From Thermoanaerobaculia bacterium (lineage in GTDB: Bacteria; Acidobacteriota; Thermoanaerobaculia; Multivoradales; Multivoraceae): DNA of 64,000 bases. Below are positions 7,633 through 15,206 of the stretch, piece after piece. Where the stretch lies: assembly GCA_022823665.1 (NCBI GenBank), contig JAJEHN010000016.1:86966-150965 (forward strand), read 5' to 3'. Each line of letters opens with the position of its first letter. Position 1 is the first letter of the stretch. Below the pieces are notes generated by a model that searched no databases, had not been told where the DNA came from, and saw only the letters and a program-made list of their open reading frames with translations. A program made the position numbers and the translations under genes.

Positions 7633-8796
7633 TCAGGACGACCGGTACCGCCACAGCCCGGTCGCCGCCATGCTGTAGGCGAACAGCAGCACCGACACCG
7701 CCATGCCGGGGACCAGTCCGGCCAGGGCGCCGTACTCCTCGACGATCCAGCCCAGGATCACGGCGCCGATCAGCGGGGCGCCGAGCAGGCCGATGCCGAA
7801 GACGGCCATGACGCGGCCGCGGGACAGCGGCTCGGCGGCCTCCTGGACGATGGCGCGGGCCAGGGTGGTGGTGACGCCCATGTTGAGGCCCCAGGCGACG
7901 ACTCCGGTGACGACCAGCCACCAGGCGGGTTCGACCCAGATCAGGAAGAGGACGGCGACGCGGGAGAGCTGGAACAGGATGAACCAGCGGCCGGGTCGAT
8001 GGAACGGCATGAACCGGAGCATGATGACGTTCGAGACGACCGCGCCGGCGAAGAAGACGATCATCAGCCACGAGAGCAGTTCCGCGTCGCCGTCGTAGAC
8101 CTCCCGGACGATGAAGGGGAAGGCGGTCAGGAAGCCGCCCGCGTTGAAGATGCTGGAGACGAAGTTGACCGTTATCGCGTCGAAGACGGGACGCTGGAGG
8201 TAGGAGGCGCGGAAGCCTTCGCGGATCCGGCGCCAGGCGGGTTCCGTCGGGCCGTGGTTGGCGGACTCGTGGGAGCCGATCCTCCGGATCCAGAGCGCCG
8301 CCGCGACCAGACACAGGCACTGGACCAGCAGGACCTGCCGCAGACCGATGCGGTCGAGTTGGCCGGCGGCGCCGATCCCGATCATCGTGGTGAACATCGT
8401 GATCGCGGTGGACACGGTCACTCCCCGCTGCAGATCCCGGCCCGCGATGCGGCTCAGCACGGACTGCTGGGCCGGTCCGGAGAAGGACAGGGCGGCGCTG
8501 ATTCCGAGGCCCCAAGCGGTCACGGTCCAGACGCTGAGTTCTCCGAGTTCGAGTACGAGAATCAGCCCGAGGGGTACGAGGGCCGCCGCGCCGAACACTC
8601 GGGTCAGCGTCGCCCGGGGGTTCGTGCGGTCGGCGCTGGCGCCGCCCCAGAGCATGATGATCACGCCGGGAAGGCCGACGGCCGCCTGCAGCGGCCCGAC
8701 CCGGCTGGCCGGCAGGGACAGCGCGCTGATCAGCAGCCAGGGCAGAAGGAGCTGGTACATGCCCAGGCCGGAGCTCGAGCAGGCCAGTGTCCCCAT
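7633..8796 (-). CDS. MFS transporter (MFS_3 / EntS-like)
   Basis: 387 residues from ATG 8796, with 11-12 hydrophobic segments. Loop 2-3 carries GGASADRTNPR, a form of the MFS signature motif A. The open frame continues upstream but encodes basic, low-complexity sequence, so it was not included. Similar proteins export siderophores or drugs; the substrate here is unknown. It is divergent from the PCMT gene, with 58 bp between the starts. Confidence 0.8.
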   Translation of the reverse strand: MGTLACSSSGLGMYQLLLPWLLISALSLPASRVGPLQAAVGLPGVIIMLWGGASADRTNPRATLTRVFGAAALVPLGLILVLELGELSVWTVTAWGLGISAALSFSGPAQQSVLSRIAGRDLQRGVTVSTAITMFTTMIGIGAAGQLDRIGLRQVLLVQCLCLVAAALWIRRIGSHESANHGPTEPAWRRIREGFRASYLQRPVFDAITVNFVSSIFNAGGFLTAFPFIVREVYDGDAELLSWLMIVFFAGAVVSNVIMLRFMPFHRPGRWFILFQLSRVAVLFLIWVEPAWWLVVTGVVAWGLNMGVTTTLARAIVQEAAEPLSRGRVMAVFGIGLLGAPLIGAVILGWIVEEYGALAGLVPGMAVSVLLFAYSMAATGLWRYRSS

Positions 8797-8854
8797 GTAC
8801 GCTTGCAGCCCCGGTCGGTTCCAGAGACGGTTGGGCGGAGTTGGGGGGCGAGCG

Positions 8855-9655
8855 ATGACGACTACCTCGGTTGGCGGCGGTCGGACGGGATGGCGAAGGC
8901 TACACGCGGCTTTTCGGCGGCGCGCGGCGCGGGGCCTGTGGTTCGGCGTCGCCGCGACGGCCGCGGTGGGCGCCGGGAGTTGTACGGTCTCGGCCCAGGA
9001 GCGCGTCGACTTCGCGGCGCTCCGGCGGCAGATGGTGCGCGACACGATCGCCGAGCCCCGCGACGGCCGGCCGCCGGTCCTCGACGTTCGCGTCGTCGAC
9101 GCGATGGGGAAGGTGGAGCGCCACCTGTTCGTGCCGGAGGAAGTCCGTGACTGGGCCTACCGGGACTCGCCGCTCGGGATCGGCTGGCGGCAGACGATCT
9201 CCCAGCCCTACATCGTTGCGTTGATGACGGAGCTTGCGGAACCCGCCCCGGAGGACAGGGTGCTGGAGATCGGTACCGGCTCCGGCTACCAGGCCGCGGT
9301 GCTGGCCGAGATCGTGGATCACGTGTACACGATCGAGATCGTCGAACCCCTCGGGCTGCGGGCGGCGGCGGCGCTGGACATGGCCGGCTACGGGAACGTG
9401 ACGACGCGGATCGGCGACGGATACGCGGGTTGGCAGGAGGAGGCGCCGTTCGACGCGATCGTCGTCACCGCGGCGCCGGACCACGTGCCGCAGCCGCTGA
9501 TCGACCAGTTGGCGACCGGCGGCCGGCTGGTGCTGCCGGTGGGCCCGGTGGGCGGCCGCCAGGAACTGCAGGTGCTGGAGAAGCAGGCCGACGGGTCAGT
9601 CGAGCGGACCCGTGTGATCCCGGTGCGCTTCGTGCCGCTGACGCGGGATCGCTAG
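8855..9655 (+). CDS. pcm: Exported protein-L-isoaspartate O-methyltransferase
   Basis: 266 residues. The PCMT core begins near residue 55; GWRQTISQPYIVALMTE is the substrate-side motif and VLEIGTGSGYQAAVL the SAM-binding motif I. The enzyme methylates isoaspartyl residues to start protein repair. Unlike cytosolic PCMT, it has an N-terminal basic region and hydrophobic stretch (residues about 20-48, ending in SCTVSAQE), which looks like a signal peptide or anchor. ATG 8855 is the first in-frame start that includes the whole leader. SAM availability outside the cytoplasm is the puzzle. The 3' end is 6 bp from the convergent neighbour. Confidence 0.85.
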   Translation: MTTTSVGGGRTGWRRLHAAFRRRAARGLWFGVAATAAVGAGSCTVSAQERVDFAALRRQMVRDTIAEPRDGRPPVLDVRVVDAMGKVERHLFVPEEVRDWAYRDSPLGIGWRQTISQPYIVALMTELAEPAPEDRVLEIGTGSGYQAAVLAEIVDHVYTIEIVEPLGLRAAAALDMAGYGNVTTRIGDGYAGWQEEAPFDAIVVTAAPDHVPQPLIDQLATGGRLVLPVGPVGGRQELQVLEKQADGSVERTRVIPVRFVPLTRDR

Positions 9656-9661
9656 CGGCAG

Positions 9662-10324
9662 CTAGAGCGGCACTTCCTCGCCCTCGCCTTCGATGACGAG
9701 GCCGAGGGTCACGTCGCCGAGGGGTACGGCCAGCGTCGGCTGGTCGAGGTCGTTCCAGAACATGGTGGCGCTCTCGGCGCCGTCGTAGTTCTGGAACAGG
9801 GCCATCGTCATCGGGTGCGTGGCGCCCTCGATGATCGTAATGCTCGCCTCGACGAGGGGCTCCTGCTCCGGGAAGCCGTAGGGATCGAAGGTGTCGAGCG
9901 TCACCGGGATCAGGATCAGGAAGTCGCGGAACCAGGTCTGGCCCGTGTGGTCGCCGTCGGCGGGCTGCACGGCGTAGCGGAGGGTGTAGATGCCGGCCGG
10001 CACGATCTGCTTCTTGTAGGTGCTCCAGCCGTCCGTCGTGCGCATCAGGCCGACCAGGCCGCCGGGAGGCAGGGTCGGGTACTCGACCCCGAGTTCGGCC
10101 GACGGGTCCTGCATCGGCAGCGCGGGCGGAAACCAGAACTCGATCGGCTGGCCCTCGTCCCGGACCACCTTGTAGCCGGCCGGATCAAGCAGCGGCCCCA
10201 GCCAGTCCGGCAGATCCGGCGGCAGTGCCTCCGTGCGCTCGAGCGACGGGTCGGCCGCCAGCGGCGCGGCGAGCACCAGGCCCGCGAGCAGCAGCCCAAC
10301 GAGCGGGAGACCGGCGCTCCTCAC
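9662..10324 (-). CDS. Secreted protein of unknown function, coupled to diheme peroxidase
   Basis: 220 residues with a clear signal peptide (LVGLLLAGLVLAAPLAAD). The mature part is acidic and rich in Pro, Tyr and Trp, with many predicted beta-strands and no Cys pair. I recognise no domain. The GTG start overlaps the peroxidase stop (GTGA at 10321-10324), so translation is coupled and the protein is probably a partner or accessory of the periplasmic heme enzyme. Confidence 0.75.
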   Translation of the reverse strand: MRSAGLPLVGLLLAGLVLAAPLAADPSLERTEALPPDLPDWLGPLLDPAGYKVVRDEGQPIEFWFPPALPMQDPSAELGVEYPTLPPGGLVGLMRTTDGWSTYKKQIVPAGIYTLRYAVQPADGDHTGQTWFRDFLILIPVTLDTFDPYGFPEQEPLVEASITIIEGATHPMTMALFQNYDGAESATMFWNDLDQPTLAVPLGDVTLGLVIEGEGEEVPL

Positions 10325-11454
10325 TCGAAGTTGATGAGGTAGTGCCGGAAGTTCTCGGGCCCGACCTCGTCCAGCATCTGCAGGAACAGCACGAGCGGCT
10401 CGATGTCGGCGTCCGTGATGTTGATCTCGCCGAACAGCGGGTCGACGCCTTCCTGTTCGCTGTCGGCGGCTTCGGCCAGCGCCATGTGCGCCCTGATCGT
10501 GTCTTCGAGGGTGGCGGCGCTGCCGTCGTGAAGGTACGGGTCCGTGCGGGAGAGGTTCCGCAGCGGCGGCGTCTTGAAGTCGCCGGCGCCGGTGCCGTGG
10601 AGGGCGTAGTCGCTGAAGGTCGGCGGCACGTGGCAGCGGACGCAGTTGCCGACCGACTCCACGTCGAAGGCCCGGAAGAAGGTCTTGAAGCCCTCGTAGG
10701 CTTCAAGGGTGAACCCCTCCGGTCGCCGGATCAGGTTGCGACCCTCCTGGTTGAAGATCCGGCTCTCGATGCTCGCCGCGTAGTTCAGCATGTCCTCGCC
10801 GTCGTTCGGTTGCTTGCGGAACCGGTTCTGTTCGGCGAAGGCGTCCCAGCGCGCGGTCATCGTGTAGCTCAGCGTGCGGGTGTAGTCGGCCAGGGCGCGG
10901 GCGGCGGCGGCAGCCACCTCGGGGCGCGGCAGGGACTCGAGGTCCAGGCCGTAGACCTCCTGGAACTGGTCGAGATAGGGCACGCCCGAGATCGCGTTGT
11001 GGCCCTCGTTCAGCAGCACGTAGGCCGCGTTGTCCATCCCCGCGTCACGGTCCTCGTCGTTCCAGCCGTACTGCTTGCCGACCAGCTTGTCGAGGATCAT
11101 GTCCTCCATCGAGTCGTAGGCGCCGTCCCAGCCGAAGACCTCGGCGCGGGCAGCGTCGGCCAGGGTCTGCGCGTTCCGCTCGGTCGTCTCGCGGTTCGCG
11201 GTCAGGCTGGTCGGCGTGTGGTCGGCGTAGTAGCGCTCCGGCTTGCCGGGCACCGACTCGCCGATGGCGTGGCACACGGAACAGGCGATCGCGAAACCCG
11301 TCCCCTGGTTGTTGAACAGCAGTTCGGCGAACAGGTCGTTGCCGAGCTGTTGCAGGGCAGGCGAGGGTTCTTCCTGGGCGGCGGTTGCGGCGCCGAACAG
11401 GAGAGCGGTTGCCGTGGCGAGCGTCGCCGGACCGATCACGCTTCTTCGCTTCAT
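10321..11454 (-). CDS. Diheme cytochrome c peroxidase / MauG family protein
   Basis: 377 residues with a signal peptide (to about residue 27, ATAAQ). Two CxxCH heme c sites are present: C58-C61-H62 (CSVCH) and C271-C274-H275 (CVRCH). This is the layout of bacterial CcpA/MauG proteins, which reduce H2O2 or carry out oxidative modification in the periplasm. The start is ATG 11454 rather than 11460, because a GGAGG lies 6 nt upstream of 11454 but touches 11460. A TATTCT -10 sits at 11475-11480. It is coupled to the secreted protein downstream. Confidence 0.88.
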   Translation of the reverse strand: MKRRSVIGPATLATATALLFGAATAAQEEPSPALQQLGNDLFAELLFNNQGTGFAIACSVCHAIGESVPGKPERYYADHTPTSLTANRETTERNAQTLADAARAEVFGWDGAYDSMEDMILDKLVGKQYGWNDEDRDAGMDNAAYVLLNEGHNAISGVPYLDQFQEVYGLDLESLPRPEVAAAAARALADYTRTLSYTMTARWDAFAEQNRFRKQPNDGEDMLNYAASIESRIFNQEGRNLIRRPEGFTLEAYEGFKTFFRAFDVESVGNCVRCHVPPTFSDYALHGTGAGDFKTPPLRNLSRTDPYLHDGSAATLEDTIRAHMALAEAADSEQEGVDPLFGEINITDADIEPLVLFLQMLDEVGPENFRHYLINFE

Positions 11455-11474
11455 CGTCATCCTCCGTGATGTGG

Positions 11475-11480
11475 AGAATA
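11475..11480 (-). promoter_or_regulatory. -10 box of the diheme peroxidase operon
   Basis: On the minus strand the sequence reads TATTCT, followed by the GGAGG ribosome site and the ATG at 11454. No convincing -35 is seen. The 57-bp divergent gap is shared with the HAD gene at 11512. Confidence 0.4.
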
Positions 11481-11511
11481 GACGATCCGGTTAGTGGCAC
11501 ACTAAGCCGCC

Positions 11512-12258
11512 ATGGCGACGTCGCGAACGGTTCCCTGGGAGGAACTCGACACGATCTTCTTCGACGCCGGCAACACCTTCCTGTCGATGGACTTCGACCG
11601 GGTCGCCGCCGTTGCTGCCAGTCTTGGCGTCGAGTGCTCGGGAGGGCAGTTGGAACGCGCGGAGGCGGCGGCGCGGCCGGTGCTCTCCGCGGCGCTGGCC
11701 GAGAGGCGGACGACCGAAGGCAGCGGCGCCTTTCGCTTCTACCTGGGAGCGACTTTCGAGCGGCTGCCCCCATCCAGCCGGGATGGGGTCGAGCTGGACG
11801 CCCTGGTTTCCGGGCTCGCGGAGCGGCTGTTCTCGCCTGGACGCAACGACCGGCTCTGGAACCGCAGGCTGCCGGGCAGACGCGACGCGCTCGAGCGAAT
11901 CCGCGCGCTCGGCTACCGCATGGTGGTGGTCAGCAACTCGGACGGCAGCATGGCGCGGACCGTCGCGCGGATCGGCATGGACCATCTCTTCGACGGTCTG
12001 GTCGACTCGACGGTCGTCGGCTTCGAGAAACCGGACCCGCGGATCTTCGAGGTCGCGCTCGATCTGGCCGGCGCGCGTCCGGAACGGACCGTGCACGTCG
12101 GCGACCTGTACGCTGCCGATGTCGTCGGCGCCTGGGCCGCCGGGGTTCACGCCGTCCTGCTCGACCCCTTCGGCGACTGGCCGGAGGTCGACTGCCCGAA
12201 GGTGGCCGACCTGGACGAGCTGGCCGCCCTGCTGCCGGGGTCTCCGGGGCGCGCGTGA
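11512..12258 (+). CDS. HAD-superfamily hydrolase
   Basis: 248 residues. Motif I is FFDAGNTF, with the nucleophile Asp but Gly in place of the usual second Asp; motif II is VVSNSDGS; the Lys of motif III is in GFEKPDPRIF; motif IV is HVGDLYAADVVGA. It resembles phosphoglycolate-phosphatase-like or dehalogenase-like HAD enzymes. Loss of the second Asp, which normally acts as general acid, is seen in dehalogenase-type members, so phosphatase activity is not certain. The stop overlaps the methyltransferase start (GTGA). Confidence 0.8.
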   Translation: MATSRTVPWEELDTIFFDAGNTFLSMDFDRVAAVAASLGVECSGGQLERAEAAARPVLSAALAERRTTEGSGAFRFYLGATFERLPPSSRDGVELDALVSGLAERLFSPGRNDRLWNRRLPGRRDALERIRALGYRMVVVSNSDGSMARTVARIGMDHLFDGLVDSTVVGFEKPDPRIFEVALDLAGARPERTVHVGDLYAADVVGAWAAGVHAVLLDPFGDWPEVDCPKVADLDELAALLPGSPGRA

Positions 12259-13079
12259 AGCCCGCGGAGGTTCGCCGGCACCGCCATCGGTTCTACGAGG
12301 CGGCCGTTCAGAACGTGGAAGTGGACATCGACTTCGTCGAGCGCGTCTATCGCCGCCTCAACGGACGGTTGCCCGCCACCCTGCGGGAGGACTTCTGCGG
12401 CACCGCCTCGCTGGCGAGCGCGTTCGCCGCGCGCAGGCCGGAGAACCGCGCCTGGGGCGTCGACCTTCACCGGCCGACGCTGGACTGGGGGCGGCGCAAC
12501 CGGGTAGAGGCCAGATGCGTCGAGGACCGGGTCGAGCTGGAGTGCCGCGACGTGCGCCTGGCCGGCAGCCCGGCGGTAGACGTGCAGGTTGCCTTCAACT
12601 TCTCCTTCTTTCTGTTCCCGGGCCGCGGCGAGATGCTGGACTACTTCCGGGCGGCGAAGCGCTCGCTCGAGCCGGGAGGCCTGTTCGTGCTGGACGCCTT
12701 CGGCGGCACCGATTCGTTTCAGGCCACGACCGAGGACACGGAGATCGAGGCCTCGGTAGGCGTCGACGGAGTCGCCTTGCCGGCTTTCACCTACAGTTGG
12801 GACCAGCTCGCCTTCAACGCCGTCGACCACTGGATGCGCTGTGCGATGCACTTCACGCCGGCGGGCGGGGAGACGGTGCGCAACTTGTTCCGCTACGCGT
12901 GGCGGATGTGGACCCTGCCCGAGATCCGGGAGTTGCTGGCCGAGGCCGGCTTCGACGATGTCGAGGTGTACGGCGAGGGCTGGGATGCCGGCACCGGTGA
13001 AGGAAACGGCATCTTCCGGCGCCGTACACGGCTGCCGAACGAGGGCAGTTGGGTCGTCTACCTGGTGGCGCGCTACTGA
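12255..13079 (+). CDS. SAM-dependent methyltransferase
   Basis: 274 residues from GTG 12255, coupled to the HAD gene. Motif I is present in a variant form (LREDFCGTASLASAF), followed by WGVDLH and a motif IV-like stretch (VAFNFSFFLF). LEPGGLFVLDAFGG is the usual post-motif strand. Class I Rossmann methyltransferases with this DFCGT motif are common and mostly uncharacterised. The last 7 bases overlap the end of the convergent actin-like gene. Confidence 0.8.
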   Translation: MKPAEVRRHRHRFYEAAVQNVEVDIDFVERVYRRLNGRLPATLREDFCGTASLASAFAARRPENRAWGVDLHRPTLDWGRRNRVEARCVEDRVELECRDVRLAGSPAVDVQVAFNFSFFLFPGRGEMLDYFRAAKRSLEPGGLFVLDAFGGTDSFQATTEDTEIEASVGVDGVALPAFTYSWDQLAFNAVDHWMRCAMHFTPAGGETVRNLFRYAWRMWTLPEIRELLAEAGFDDVEVYGEGWDAGTGEGNGIFRRRTRLPNEGSWVVYLVARY

Positions 13080-14140
13080 GTGCCGCGGGATCCGGCCAGG
13101 CGCCGCCAGTCCTCGTCGCGGACGTCGTTGGCCAGAGTCAGGCCGCCGTCGGAGCCGACGAAGACCGGGTCCTTGACCACGCGTACGCGTCCGCCGCCCA
13201 GTTCGCCGAGGGAACTCTGCAGCGCCGCGCCAAGGCCCCGGATCAGCCCGGAGCCGCCGGTCAGGATGACGTTGTTGCGCACCCGGCTCTGGTACTCCGG
13301 TTCGACCCGTGCGATCAGGTCGAGCATCGTCTCGCGCAGCGGCTCCAGGAGACTCTCGCAGGCAGTGCGCATCGGCTCGGTGATGTCGATCCGGGTCGGT
13401 CTGCCGTTGACGGGCGCGTCGACCACGACCGGACCGCCTCCGCCTACGAAGGAGTACTTCTCCTTCCACGCGCGCGCCATGTGGATCGACACCGACGCAT
13501 CGGGGAAACGTTCCTCGATGCGCGCGTGCAGGTGATCGTCGACGGCGTCGCCCGCGACGTTCAGGGTGCGCTGATCGCTCTCGGTCGGAAAGCGGCCCAT
13601 GAGGATGCACAGGTCCGTCGTGCCCGCGCCGACATCGACGACCATCGTGTGGACCAGGGCGTCGAGACCGTAGGCGACGGCGAACGGTTCGGAGACGATC
13701 ATCGTGCTGGCGATCTGGCCGTCGAGGATGCGCCGCAGGTTCTGGCGGTTCACCCGGAGCGTTTCTGCCGGCACGCCGACCACGGCGTGGATCGCCGGCT
13801 TCGGATCCCGCCCCTGGGGGACGGCCAGGTCGAGCAGCCGCCGGACGATTTCGCGCACTGCCTGCTCGTCACGGGCGGACCCTTCCTTGATCAGGCCCCG
13901 CTCGAGCGGCCGGCGCAGCTCCAGCATCGGTCGCTTTTCCAGAGCCTCGATGCCCACGAGCACTTCGCGCCGGAGGACCTTGCGGGCGACCATGTCCCGC
14001 GGCCAGCCCACGTAGCTTCGCACCATGTGGCGCTCGCCGTTCGCGGCGGAGATCGAACTGCGGGACGTCCCCAGGTCGATACCGACCTTGAGCACCGGCG
14101 GCTCGGGAGTGACGGCGGTCTGCGTGGTGATGGCTACCAT
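13073..14140 (-). CDS. MreB/MamK-like bacterial actin homologue
   Basis: 355 residues of actin/HSP70-fold ATPase. Phosphate loop 1 is GIDLGTSRSSISA, phosphate loop 2 is VVDVGAGTTDLCI and the adenosine loop is ILTGGSGLIRGLG. Length and motif order fit MreB and MamK; the N-terminal leader and the divergent centre make it a paralogue rather than the housekeeping MreB, and no MreC, MreD or RodA gene is adjacent. It follows the amidase gene by 3 bp, so the two are one operon. A filament that positions a wall hydrolase is a reasonable but untested idea. Confidence 0.8.
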   Translation of the reverse strand: MVAITTQTAVTPEPPVLKVGIDLGTSRSSISAANGERHMVRSYVGWPRDMVARKVLRREVLVGIEALEKRPMLELRRPLERGLIKEGSARDEQAVREIVRRLLDLAVPQGRDPKPAIHAVVGVPAETLRVNRQNLRRILDGQIASTMIVSEPFAVAYGLDALVHTMVVDVGAGTTDLCILMGRFPTESDQRTLNVAGDAVDDHLHARIEERFPDASVSIHMARAWKEKYSFVGGGGPVVVDAPVNGRPTRIDITEPMRTACESLLEPLRETMLDLIARVEPEYQSRVRNNVILTGGSGLIRGLGAALQSSLGELGGGRVRVVKDPVFVGSDGGLTLANDVRDEDWRRLAGSRGTQ

Positions 14141-14143
14141 GCC

Positions 14144-15139
14144 TCAGGCGCCGGAGAGCTTAGCTTTGAGCAGCCGCGACTCGGCATAGCTCTGGATGCC
14201 CGCGTCCAGGGCTTCGGCGATCGACTGAAGGTAGCTCTCGTCCCGCAGTCGCCTGACCTCGCCGGCATCGGAGAGGCAGGAGACCTCGGCCAGCACCGCC
14301 GGCATCTCCGCGCCGATCAGGACGACGAAGGGCGCGGACTTGACGCCTCGATCCTTCAGGTCGGGGTTCTCAGCCCGCAAGCGTCCGAAGAGCGAGTGCT
14401 GAATCGCGGTCGCCAGCGCCCGGCTGTCGTCCTGCCGGGCCTGGGCGTACACGCCGTCGAGGAGCCGGCGGAGGTCGCCGAGGGAGTAGCCCTGGGCCTC
14501 CGAGTTTTCGCGCTCGGCAAGCGCGGAGAGTTCGGGATCGTCGGTGGGACCGAGATAGTAGGTCTCGACGCCGCAGGCCCGGTTCGCCGGCAACCAGTTC
14601 ACGTGAATCGAAACGAACACGTCGGCGCCGGCGCGGTTGGCGATCAGGGTGCGGCGGTCGAGGGCGACGTTCATGTCGGCCTCCCGGGTCATCGCGACCC
14701 GATAGCGGTCGGCCAGCAGGTTGCGCAGCCGGTAGGCGATGTCGAGGGCGAGCGCCTTTTCGGTCAAACCGGCGGCAGCCGTGCCGGGGGAGGAGCCGCC
14801 GTGGCCGGGGTCGAGCACGATGCGTTCGACGGGCAGCGGGAAGACGCCTGGGTCGACGGCCTCCGGGGGACCGGTGAAGCGGACCTCGGGTGTCTGGAGA
14901 AGGCCATCCACTTCGACTTCGGGCAGAGGGTCGGGCTCCGGGCGATTCAGCTCCAGGTAGCCGAGGGCGGCAATAGCCGCAACGGGAAGCAACAGAAGGA
15001 GGCTCCATGGCGAGATCCTGCGTGGTCGCCGGACCCGGCCGGTGTTGGAGTCGTCGTGCGGCCCGGGCCGACGGTCAAGGACCTCGTTGTCGCGCACTGC
15101 GGCTTCGACCAGGTCGCGTTTGAGGTTCCGGCCTGACAT
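14144..15139 (-). CDS. Membrane-anchored N-acetylmuramoyl-L-alanine amidase (Amidase_3)
   Basis: 331 residues: a basic cytoplasmic N-terminus (about 43 residues), one membrane segment (SLLLLLPVAAIAALGYL), a Pro-rich linker, then an Amidase_3 domain. Zinc ligands are visible: His in LDPGHGG, Glu in LTEKALALD and His in SIHVN; the catalytic Glu is probably in AEVSCLSD. The family cleaves the amide between MurNAc and the stem peptide. Most AmiC-type enzymes are exported; this one has a long cytoplasmic tail that could contact the actin-like protein encoded next. The ATG has no ribosome site but a TAGCGT 6 nt upstream. Confidence 0.87.
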   Translation of the reverse strand: MSGRNLKRDLVEAAVRDNEVLDRRPGPHDDSNTGRVRRPRRISPWSLLLLLPVAAIAALGYLELNRPEPDPLPEVEVDGLLQTPEVRFTGPPEAVDPGVFPLPVERIVLDPGHGGSSPGTAAAGLTEKALALDIAYRLRNLLADRYRVAMTREADMNVALDRRTLIANRAGADVFVSIHVNWLPANRACGVETYYLGPTDDPELSALAERENSEAQGYSLGDLRRLLDGVYAQARQDDSRALATAIQHSLFGRLRAENPDLKDRGVKSAPFVVLIGAEMPAVLAEVSCLSDAGEVRRLRDESYLQSIAEALDAGIQSYAESRLLKAKLSGA

Positions 15140-15145
15140 GAAACG

Positions 15146-15151
15146 ACGCTA
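15146..15151 (-). promoter_or_regulatory. Leaderless-type -10 of the amidase/actin operon
   Basis: The minus strand reads TAGCGT, 6 nt before the amidase ATG at 15139, at the distance where transcription would begin on the start codon. No -35 is evident. Confidence 0.35.
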
Positions 15152-15206
15152 CATGATCGATCCCCTGGCAAGTGCCTCAAGTAGTCTCGCGAGTTGGTGT
15201 TGTGCG

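Noticed and set aside
13073..15139. Magnetosome (mam) island suggested by the MamK-like protein
   Set aside because: No other mam-type gene is near, and MamK-like and MreB-like paralogues occur widely in non-magnetic bacteria.
15138..15206. Upstream ATG 15138 as start of the outer-membrane efflux gene
   Set aside because: It would share bases with the divergent amidase start and add 23 residues ahead of an already complete signal sequence and lipobox.
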